Source: Sulfurimicrobium sp. (GTDB lineage Bacteria > Pseudomonadota > Gammaproteobacteria > Burkholderiales > Sulfuricellaceae). From it: a stretch of 64,000 nucleotides of DNA. The translations under genes were made by a program, and so were the position numbers. Positions 53,083 through 62,242 of this stretch are shown one piece after another. Numbering within the stretch: position 1 is the stretch's first letter; every line of letters begins with the position of its first letter. A model generated the notes under the pieces. It saw only the letters and a program-made list of their open reading frames with translations, did not search any database and was not told the origin of the DNA. The stretch is taken from positions 1 to 64,000 of the forward strand of contig JAUSBJ010000010.1 of assembly GCA_030652035.1 (NCBI GenBank), written 5' to 3'.

Positions 53083-54090
53083 CTATATTTTGTAGTAGTC
53101 CCGATGCCAGGCCACAAACTTCTCCACCCCTTCCTTTAGGGGCGTAGCCGGCGAAAAGCCCACTGCCTGGCGCAAGTCCTCGATGTCGGCATAGGTGGCC
53201 TCCACATCGCCATCCTGCATCGGCAGCATGTTCTTGACAGCCTGCTGCCCTACTGCATCCTCGATGGTGCTGATGAAAGTCATCAGTTCCACAGGCTCGT
53301 GGTTGCCGATGTTATACACGCGAAACGGTGCGTTGCTGGTTGCGGCATCAGGTTGGCTGCGATCAAATGCCGGATTGATTGCGGCGGTCTTGTCAAGCAC
53401 CCGCACCACGCCTTCGACGATATCGTCGATATAGGTGAAATCGCGGCGCATTTTCCCCTGATTGAACACGTCAATGGGTCGTCCGGCGCGAATCGCCGAG
53501 GTGAAAAGCGATGGCGACATGTCGGGGCGGCCCCAGGGGCCGTAAACGGTGAAAAAGCGCAAACCGGTGGTGGGCAGACCAAAAAGGTGGCTGTAGGTAT
53601 GCGCCATCAGTTCGTTGGATTTCTTGGTGGCGGCATAGAGGCTCACCGGATGATCAACATTGTCATGAACGGAAAAGGGCATGTGGGTGTTGGCGCCATA
53701 GACGCTCGAACTGCTGGCGTAAACCAGGTGTTCGACCTGGTTGTGGCGGCAGCCTTCCAGCAGGTTAAGAAATCCGACCACATTGGCTTCGATGTAGGCA
53801 TGGGGGTTTTGCAGCGAATAGCGCACGCCGGGCTGGGCAGCGAGGTTGATCACACGATTGAATTTTTCCGCGGCAAACAATGTTTCGGTGGCCTGCCGGT
53901 CTGCCATGTCCATGCGGATGAAGCGGAAGCCGGGCAGGTGTGAAAGCTGTTTGAGACGGTCATTTTTAAGCTGAACATCGTAATAATCGTTGAGATTGTC
54001 GATGCCGACCACTTCCACGCCCTTGGCAAGCAGGCGCTGTGCGGTATGCATGCCGATGAAGCCGGCAACGCCGGTGACCAGAACTTTCAA
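53083..54090 (-). CDS. NAD-dependent epimerase, UDP-glucuronate 4-epimerase type
   Basis: The 335-residue short-chain dehydrogenase has the NAD motif VTGVAGFIGMHTA, the catalytic YAATKKSNE (YxxxK), and LRFFTVYGPWGRPDMSP, a signature of UDP-glucuronate epimerases. It makes UDP-galacturonate or a similar sugar for surface polysaccharide. The start is TTG 54090 with AAGGAG 6 bases upstream, one base after the glycosyltransferase stop; the ATG at 54114 lies inside that gene. Confidence 0.9.
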   Translation of the reverse strand: MKVLVTGVAGFIGMHTAQRLLAKGVEVVGIDNLNDYYDVQLKNDRLKQLSHLPGFRFIRMDMADRQATETLFAAEKFNRVINLAAQPGVRYSLQNPHAYIEANVVGFLNLLEGCRHNQVEHLVYASSSSVYGANTHMPFSVHDNVDHPVSLYAATKKSNELMAHTYSHLFGLPTTGLRFFTVYGPWGRPDMSPSLFTSAIRAGRPIDVFNQGKMRRDFTYIDDIVEGVVRVLDKTAAINPAFDRSQPDAATSNAPFRVYNIGNHEPVELMTFISTIEDAVGQQAVKNMLPMQDGDVEATYADIEDLRQAVGFSPATPLKEGVEKFVAWHRDYYKI

Positions 54091-54091
54091 A

Positions 54092-54844
54092 TCATTCTCC
54101 TTTTTGCAAAGCAATCAGCTTTGCATATTTGATAAAACTGTTGCAGCAGCCAATGGCTATATGCACCAGGCCCGCGATGCCATCCAGCATGCCAAGGCGA
54201 AAAATATAGAACCTGACAAAGCGCACTGCCGGACTGAGTATCAGCTGCGCCGGTCGCGCTCGGCGCCCAGCCTTATACATGGCTGCCGCCTGCAACGAGG
54301 TATAGCGGTTCTGCTTGTCCAGGTAAGTGGCAAGATCCTCCGCCGAATCATGAAGCAAATCGCCGCGTAGCGTGCCAATTTTACACTTTGTCAGCACTTT
54401 CTCATGCACCATATCGGCGCTCCAGCAGGCGTGGCGGCGGTCGAACAGGCGCAGGCTCCAGTCCGGGTAACCTTCGCCATGGCGCAAATAGCGCCCCATG
54501 AAACGGTTGCTGCGCGGCATGCGGTAGGCATGAAATTCAGACTGGGAAAGTGCAGCAATGATGCTGTGGCGCAAGTTCTCGCTTATGCGCTCGTCCGCAT
54601 CAAGGCACAGCACCCAGTCGTTGCGCGCCTGCTCCACCGCGAACTGCTTTTGCGGCCCAAACCCCAGCCACTCCTGGGAAATGAAGCGAGCGCCATATTT
54701 CAACGCAATTGCCTGGGTATCATCGTTGCTGCCGCTGTCCACTACCACGATTTCGTCCGAAGTTTGCACGCTCTGCAGGCATGCTTCGAGTTGTTGCGCG
54801 GCATTGAGAGTGATGAGTACAACGGAAAATGGTTGGGTTTGCAT
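54092..54844 (-). CDS. Family 2 glycosyltransferase (WaaE/KdtX-like)
   Basis: The 250-residue protein has the GT2 fold: SVVLITLNAAQQLEACLQSV, DEIVVVDSGSNDDTQ and the metal motif LCLDADERI. These features resemble WaaE/KdtX-type LPS core transferases that add a sugar to the first heptose. The C-terminal half has one hydrophobic helix. It lies next to waaC and waaA on the other strand. Confidence 0.88.
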   Translation of the reverse strand: MQTQPFSVVLITLNAAQQLEACLQSVQTSDEIVVVDSGSNDDTQAIALKYGARFISQEWLGFGPQKQFAVEQARNDWVLCLDADERISENLRHSIIAALSQSEFHAYRMPRSNRFMGRYLRHGEGYPDWSLRLFDRRHACWSADMVHEKVLTKCKIGTLRGDLLHDSAEDLATYLDKQNRYTSLQAAAMYKAGRRARPAQLILSPAVRFVRFYIFRLGMLDGIAGLVHIAIGCCNSFIKYAKLIALQKGE

Positions 54845-54888
54845 GGATCATTATTATGCCTGCTGGCTGGGTAGGCTAAAATAGCAGA

Positions 54889-55848
54889 ATGTTGAAAATA
54901 TTGCTGGTAAAGACCTCTTCCATGGGCGATGTCATTCATGCGCTGCCATCCGTGAGTGACATCGTCGAGCATTTTCCTGGCGCTGAGGTGGACTGGGTAG
55001 TGGAAGAAAGTTTCGCTGAACTGCCGCTTTTGCACCCCCGCGTGAGTAGGGTAATTCCGGTGGCGGTGCGGCGCTGGCGGAAGAAACTGCTGAAACCGGC
55101 AAGCTGGCGCGAAATGGCCGCATTCCGGCGTGCAATCCAGTCAGCGAGCTATGATTTGGTCCTTGATTGCCAAGGGCTGATCAAGAGCGCTGCCCTTGCA
55201 TGGCTGGCTCATGGGCCGCGCTGTGGCTACGACTGGTCTAGCGCGCGCGAGTCTTTGGCGAGCACGGTTTACGACCGGAACATCCGGGTTGCGCGCGATC
55301 TTCATGCCGTGGAGCGTAACCGCCTGCTGGCGGGGCGAGCGCTGGGATACCTGCCAGGCGCTGTCGTGGATTATGGCATTGCCGCGCCTGAGTTGCCACT
55401 TCCCTGGTTACCCGATGGACGTTACGTGGTGCTATTGCATGCCACCAGCCGTGCCGACAAGGAGTGGCCCGAGTCGGATTGGCTGGCGCTGGCTGCTCGC
55501 CTCAATGGTCAGGGCATTTGCTGCATTCTGCCGTGGGGAGCGGCGCATGAACAGGCGCGTAGCGAGCGCCTGGCCCGGAAAATGGCCAATGCCGTTGTCC
55601 CGCCGCGCCTCGATCTGGCGCGGGCGGCGGCGCTGCTGGGGGGCGCACAGGCAGTGGTGGGCGTGGATACCGGCTTGACGCACCTGGCTGCGGCGCTCAA
55701 GGTGCCGGTGGTGGCGCTGTATTCTGCCTCCGACCCTGGGCTGACAGGCGTTTACGCCAGCGGACCGGCCGTAAATCTTGGCAGTTTGGGGCAGGTAGCG
55801 CAGCTTGAGGAAGTCAGCACGGCTCTGGAAAGGATCATGCCGCGATGA
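54889..55848 (+). CDS. waaC: LPS heptosyltransferase I
   Basis: WaaC adds the first heptose to Kdo-lipid A, using ADP-heptose. The 319-residue GT9 enzyme has ILLVKTSSMGDVIHALPSV at the N-terminus, the catalytic Asp in that GDVIH loop, LLHATSRADKEWPESDW and VVGVDTGLTHLAAAL. It is joined to waaA by a 4-base overlap. Confidence 0.95.
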   Translation: MLKILLVKTSSMGDVIHALPSVSDIVEHFPGAEVDWVVEESFAELPLLHPRVSRVIPVAVRRWRKKLLKPASWREMAAFRRAIQSASYDLVLDCQGLIKSAALAWLAHGPRCGYDWSSARESLASTVYDRNIRVARDLHAVERNRLLAGRALGYLPGAVVDYGIAAPELPLPWLPDGRYVVLLHATSRADKEWPESDWLALAARLNGQGICCILPWGAAHEQARSERLARKMANAVVPPRLDLARAAALLGGAQAVVGVDTGLTHLAAALKVPVVALYSASDPGLTGVYASGPAVNLGSLGQVAQLEEVSTALERIMPR

Positions 55849-57194
55849 ATGGGCCGCCAAAAAGGGACGCAGGCGAGAGGCTGGCTGGCTGGCTTTACAC
55901 CGCCATGCTGTTTTTACTCTTGCCCTATGTGGCGTTTCATCTGCTTTGGCGGGCGCGGCGGCAGCCCGAGTACCTGTGCCATTGGGGTGAGCGCTTTGGC
56001 CGTTATCACCGGGAGCTCCCCCCGCGCCCGGTGATCTGGCTGCATGCGGTATCGGTAGGCGAAACGCGCGCTGCCGCACCGCTGGTGAAGGCCCTGCGAG
56101 CGCGCTACCCGGAGCACCAGATTCTGCTTACCCACATGACGCCCACCGGGCGCGAGACCGGAGAGCAGTTGTTCGGGGAAAATGTGCTGCGTTGCTATCT
56201 GCCTTACGACTATCCCTTTGCGGTGCGGCGTTTCCTCGACCATTTCAAGCCCGATCTGGGCGTGCTGCTGGAAACGGAGATTTGGCCGAATCTGATTCAT
56301 GGCTGCCGCGTCGCAAACGTGCCGCTGTACCTGGTGAATGCCCGGCTATCGGAAAAGTCGGCGCGCCGCTATGCGCGATTTGGCAAGCTGACGGCGGCCA
56401 GCCTGCGCATGATGAGTGCAATCGCCGCGCAAACGGGAGACGATGCCATGCGCCTTGAGGCGCTGGGCGCCAGTAATGTGAGTGTGATGGGTAACCTCAA
56501 GTTCGATATCGTCCCCTCCCCGGAATTTCTCGAACTCGGTAGTCGTCTGAGGCGGAATTTTGGAGTGGAGCGCCCGATTTTCCTGGCTGCGAGCACGCGC
56601 GAAGGCGAAGAGGAGAAGATTCTGGCAGCGGTGCTGGCAGTCGGGGTGCCTGGGCTGCTCACGGTAATCGTGCCACGCCATCCGCAACGTTTCGACGCAG
56701 TGGCGCAATTGATGGAGAAAATGGGGATCAACTACCAGCGCCGTAGCCTGGATCGGCCTGTTGGAATGGATACGGCCGTGCTGCTGGGCGACAGCATGGG
56801 TGAAATGTTTGCCTACTATGCCGCTTGCGATGTGGCTTTAATCGGCGGCAGCCTGCTGCCCTATGGGGGGCAGAATCTGATCGAGGCGTGCGCGGTAGGC
56901 AAGCCCGTGATATTGGGTCCGCATACCTACAATTTTTCCGAGGCGGCAGAGCAGGCGGTGGCTGCGGGGGCTGCCGTACGGGTGGAAAATGAAGAAGCGC
57001 TGGTGCGTGAACTGCAGGGCCTGTTATACAACCCGGAACGGTGCAATGGCATGGGACAGGCCGGACTGGAGTTCAGCCTCCGGCATCAGGGAGCGACAGA
57101 AAAGGTGATGGATCTGCTGGAGCGTGCCGGGCTGCCGAGTCACCCCTCCCCTGACAAGGGGGGGGCGGGAGGGGTTACTTCAGCCACTGATTGA
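55845..57194 (+). CDS. waaA: Kdo transferase
   Basis: WaaA transfers Kdo from CMP-Kdo to lipid IVA. The 449-residue GT30 enzyme has a membrane anchor (about 15-35), the catalytic Glu region IWLHAVSVGETRAAAPLV, and GGSLLPYGGQNLIEACAVGKPVI. The last 20 residues (PSHPSPDKGGAGGVTSATD region) are encoded by a hairpin repeat and are probably not native. It overlaps the convergent tolC-type gene by 20 bases. Confidence 0.95.
   Translation: MNGPPKRDAGERLAGWLYTAMLFLLLPYVAFHLLWRARRQPEYLCHWGERFGRYHRELPPRPVIWLHAVSVGETRAAAPLVKALRARYPEHQILLTHMTPTGRETGEQLFGENVLRCYLPYDYPFAVRRFLDHFKPDLGVLLETEIWPNLIHGCRVANVPLYLVNARLSEKSARRYARFGKLTAASLRMMSAIAAQTGDDAMRLEALGASNVSVMGNLKFDIVPSPEFLELGSRLRRNFGVERPIFLAASTREGEEEKILAAVLAVGVPGLLTVIVPRHPQRFDAVAQLMEKMGINYQRRSLDRPVGMDTAVLLGDSMGEMFAYYAACDVALIGGSLLPYGGQNLIEACAVGKPVILGPHTYNFSEAAEQAVAAGAAVRVENEEALVRELQGLLYNPERCNGMGQAGLEFSLRHQGATEKVMDLLERAGLPSHPSPDKGGAGGVTSATD
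57138..57175. repeat. Hairpin repeat inside the 3' ends of waaA and the tolC-like gene
   Basis: CACCCCTCCCCTGACAAGGG followed by a G-run and GGGAGGGGTTA makes complementary CCCCTCCC / GGGAGGGG arms. Similar arms occur at 49666-49762. It supplies part of the C-terminus of WaaA and reaches the stop codon of the tolC-like gene. Confidence 0.55.
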
Positions 57195-58497
57195 CTTGCT
57201 GCAAATCCTCTTCCGCCAGCGAGCCTGCCGCTGCCTTCAGCTTCAGGCGGCTAACCAGGTAGGCGTAGCGTGCTTTGTACAGGTCTCGCTTGGCGCTAAA
57301 AAGCTGTTGCTGGGCATTGAGGACGTCGACATTGGTGCGCACGCCGACTTCCAGGCCCAGGCGCGTGGAGTCGAGCGAGCTCTGGCTCGACATCAGCGCC
57401 TGTTCCAACGCTCTGACCTGAGCAGCACCGCTGGTGACCCCCAGGTAGGCCTCGCGGGTGGAAAGCGCTGACTGGCGTGCTTCAAGCGTCAAATCCTGGC
57501 GTGCCTTTTCCTGATTGGCTACAGCTTCACGTACTCTGGAATTGGTGCTGCCGCCTTGATACAAAGGAAGATTGAGTTGCAGGCCGATGATCGATGCTTT
57601 CGTGTCGTTACCGAAGCCAAAACTGCTGCCCGTGGCGCTGGTGTCGCTATAGCTCGCGACCAGGTCGAGGGTTGGGTGATGACCACCGCGATTACGCGCC
57701 ACTTCCTGATTGGCGATTTCTGCGCTGGCCCGTTTTGCCTGAACCAGTAAATTATTCTGTTCCGCTGCTTCAACCCATTTATTGATGTTATTGGGCTCGG
57801 GCGGTTGCAGAACAAGTTCGACAGCAAGCGTGGCAAGCGTGTCGGGCAGCCTGCCGATGATCTTCTCCAGCGCCCGCTGGCGGATTTCGAGTTCGTTGAT
57901 AGCGGCGATTTCGCCCGCGTTGGCAAGGTCGAAACGGGCCTGGGCCTCATGGGTGTCGGTAATGGTGGCAGTGCCGACCTCGAAGCTCGTTTTTGCCTGG
58001 TCCAGTTGTTCCTGAATGGCTTTCTTCTGTGCACCGGACAACGCGACATTGTCTTGCGCCAGCAGGACGTCGAAATAAGCCTGGGCGACGTTGAGGATTA
58101 GCCCCTGTTGTGCTGCTGCATACTGGATTTCAGCTACTGCGCTTTGCAGTTTACCCTGTTCGTAGGCAGCCCAGTTCTGCGGCCGGTAGATGGGTTGGCT
58201 CAAGGAAAGGGTGGCGCCGTTCGAGTTGTAGTTGCGCTGCCCGCCGGGGAAGGTGCTGGCGCCTCGATACTGGATGTCCATCTCGTTCCAGGTGGTATTT
58301 GCGCTCAGGTTGACGGTTGGCAATAGCAACGCACGACCCTGCGGCAGTTTTTCCTGCCCGGCCAGGTAGGCGGCGCGGGCGGAGGCGAGGGTTGCATCGT
58401 TGGCCAGCGCATCGCGATAAATGTCCATCAGGTTGGCGGCTTCAACGCCAGGGGCGAAGGCGGCAGTCATCATTAATGCCAGAGTGAGTCGTTTCAT
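57175..58497 (-). CDS. TolC-family outer membrane efflux protein
   Basis: The 440-residue protein has a signal peptide (to about residue 22, GVEA-AN) and two repeats of the outer membrane efflux domain with long coiled-coil helices and GSTNSRVREAVANQEKA. The N-terminus NLMDIYRDALANDATLASAR is typical of TolC of type I secretion and efflux systems. ATG 58497 gives the signal peptide; the frame from 58638 crosses the rhodanese gene. It is cotranscribed with the rhodanese and Pcm-like genes, the order pcm-rhodanese-tolC being common in betaproteobacteria. Confidence 0.92.
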   Translation of the reverse strand: MKRLTLALMMTAAFAPGVEAANLMDIYRDALANDATLASARAAYLAGQEKLPQGRALLLPTVNLSANTTWNEMDIQYRGASTFPGGQRNYNSNGATLSLSQPIYRPQNWAAYEQGKLQSAVAEIQYAAAQQGLILNVAQAYFDVLLAQDNVALSGAQKKAIQEQLDQAKTSFEVGTATITDTHEAQARFDLANAGEIAAINELEIRQRALEKIIGRLPDTLATLAVELVLQPPEPNNINKWVEAAEQNNLLVQAKRASAEIANQEVARNRGGHHPTLDLVASYSDTSATGSSFGFGNDTKASIIGLQLNLPLYQGGSTNSRVREAVANQEKARQDLTLEARQSALSTREAYLGVTSGAAQVRALEQALMSSQSSLDSTRLGLEVGVRTNVDVLNAQQQLFSAKRDLYKARYAYLVSRLKLKAAAGSLAEEDLQQVNQWLK

Positions 58498-58513
58498 GAG
58501 AAATTTGTCCAAT

Positions 58514-58837
58514 CTAGTATTTGCGCATGTCGGGGTCGACGTCTCGAGCCCAGGCTTCCACGCCACCCTGTAAATTGTATATCTTGTCAAAACCGGCCTG
58601 CTGAAGAAACAGTCCGGCACGATAGCTGCGGACGCCATGGTGGCAAATCAATACGATATCAGCTTCGGTATCGAGTTCCGTGAGGCGCTCAGGTACCTGG
58701 CGCAGGGGTAACAATATTGAACCTTCGATGTGACAATATTGAAATTCCCAAGGTTCGCGAACATCGACCAGAAGAGGAAGAGGGCGCGACGAGTCATCCA
58801 GCCATTCCCTCAAGCCATGGGGGTGAAGCTGTATCAC
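58514..58837 (-). CDS. Single-domain rhodanese
   Basis: The 107-residue protein has the rhodanese fold with DVREPWEFQYCHIEGSILLP and the active loop ICHHGVRS, Cys65 being the persulfide carrier. There is no signal peptide, so it acts in the cytoplasm as a sulfur carrier or detoxifying enzyme. It lies between the Pcm-like and tolC-like genes. Confidence 0.93.
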   Translation of the reverse strand: MIQLHPHGLREWLDDSSRPLPLLVDVREPWEFQYCHIEGSILLPLRQVPERLTELDTEADIVLICHHGVRSYRAGLFLQQAGFDKIYNLQGGVEAWARDVDPDMRKY

Positions 58838-58843
58838 AGGGGC

Positions 58844-59497
58844 TTAGAATGTGAAGCGCTGCGGCTGAAGCGCATTGCGGAGCGGAGATATGCTGGTCTC
58901 GAAAAGCTCCGTGGTGCGGCATGAACCTTCACCGAGGCAGGTAATCAGCTTTGCACCCATGTTAGGCGCATCCCCCACTACCACAAACATTCGTCCGCCG
59001 CGGTTCAGGCTTGCGAAGAATGCTTCGGGCAAAACGGGAACCGAACCGGTCAGCACGATCACATCATAGAGGCCATGCCGGCCCCAGCCGCGGGCGGCAT
59101 CGCCCTGTTCCAGCGTGACATTGTGGATGCCGTGGGCGCGCAGTTTTTCCGCTGCCTGTTCTTTGAGCTCGGGCACGATTTCAACGCTGTATACGTGATT
59201 CGCTTCCCGCGCCAGCAGGGCCGTCAAGTAACCGCTGCCGGTGCCGACTTCCAATACCCTGTCAGTCTTTTTGATGGCCAGTTCCTGGATGATGCGCGCT
59301 TCCATCTTGGGCGTGAGCATGACTTCGCCGTGCCCGATGGGGATCTCCATATCCACAAAAGCCAGATTGCGGTAAGCCTCCGGAACGAAGTCTTCGCGCC
59401 GCATTTCCAGCAGCAAATCGAGTACATGCTGATCCAGTACATTCCATGTCCGGATTTGTTGTTCCACCATGTTGAAACGTGCTTGTTCGAGATTCAT
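58844..59497 (-). CDS. Protein-L-isoaspartate O-methyltransferase-like protein
   Basis: The 217-residue protein has the SAM-binding motif VLEVGTGSGYLTALLA and the PCMT layout (EAYRNLAFVDMEIPIGHGEVMLTPKMEARI). True Pcm enzymes repair isoaspartate in damaged proteins. In many betaproteobacteria this gene precedes tolC and the enzyme may have another substrate. ATG 59497 fits homologues (MNLEQARFNMVEQQIRTW). Confidence 0.9.
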   Translation of the reverse strand: MNLEQARFNMVEQQIRTWNVLDQHVLDLLLEMRREDFVPEAYRNLAFVDMEIPIGHGEVMLTPKMEARIIQELAIKKTDRVLEVGTGSGYLTALLAREANHVYSVEIVPELKEQAAEKLRAHGIHNVTLEQGDAARGWGRHGLYDVIVLTGSVPVLPEAFFASLNRGGRMFVVVGDAPNMGAKLITCLGEGSCRTTELFETSISPLRNALQPQRFTF

Positions 59498-59564
59498 CGC
59501 CACTCCGTAAGATAACGCCATTGCTTGCAATTATTCCACAATTCCAGTAGCTTCACACAACTTA

Positions 59565-61612
<2,048 letters not shown>

Positions 61613-61625
61613 TGAGGATGTCGTC

Positions 61626-61862
61626 ATGGAAAAAATTACTGTCACCGCCTTGCGGCAAAATCTGTTCAACGTGATCGACCACGTGCTCGCCACTGGCGAG
61701 CCGGTTGAAATCGAGCGCCACGGCAAGCGCGTGCTGCTGGTGCCGGAACAGGGCGCCGGAAAATTGGCCCGACTCAGGCGGCGTTCGCTGATTGTTGGCG
61801 ATGCTGCCACCCTGCCCGAGGAAAAGGTCTGGGAATGGGACGAAAACGCCAACCACGCCTGA
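61626..61862 (+). CDS. Phd/YefM-type antitoxin
   Basis: The 78-residue protein has the Phd/YefM fold (KITVTALRQNLFNVIDHVLA, then TGEPVEIERHGKRVLLV) and a C-terminal tail (LPEEKVWEWDE) that should bind the toxin. GAGGA lies upstream of the ATG. It overlaps the toxin gene by 28 bases. Confidence 0.88.
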   Translation: MEKITVTALRQNLFNVIDHVLATGEPVEIERHGKRVLLVPEQGAGKLARLRRRSLIVGDAATLPEEKVWEWDENANHA

Positions 61863-62233
61863 CTTTCCTCGATACCCACGTTGTCTGCTGGCTATATGAA
61901 GGCCGGCTCGACCTGCTTTCCACCGAATGTGCCGCCGCCATCGAAACAGGCTTGCTTCGCATTTCGCCGATGGTGTCGCTGGAGTTGCAGTACCTTTTCG
62001 AGATTGGGCGCATCATCCGCCCCGCCAACGAGGTGCTGGCGGCACTGGCCGAAGATATTGACCTGCGCCTGAACGTGACTCCATTTGCCGATACCGTGGC
62101 GCGGGCGCAAAGCCTGAACTGGACGCGCGACCCATTCGACCGTCTGATCGTCGCCGAAACGATGGCGGCAGGTGGCGTGCTGCTCACGCGGGACGAGAAA
62201 GTCCGTAGCAATGCTCCTTGCGCCATCTGGTAA
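61835..62233 (+). CDS. vapC: PIN-domain VapC-type toxin
   Basis: The 132-residue PIN ribonuclease has TFLDTHVVCWLYEG with the first Asp, ISPMVSLELQYLFEIGRI with the Glu, WTRDPFDRLIVAETM with the central Asp, and LLTRDEKVR with the last. The full acidic set is present. The NTPase gene starts only 9 bases after its stop, so the two may share a transcript. Confidence 0.9.
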   Translation: MGRKRQPRLTFLDTHVVCWLYEGRLDLLSTECAAAIETGLLRISPMVSLELQYLFEIGRIIRPANEVLAALAEDIDLRLNVTPFADTVARAQSLNWTRDPFDRLIVAETMAAGGVLLTRDEKVRSNAPCAIW

Positions 62234-62242
62234 GGCCAAGCA

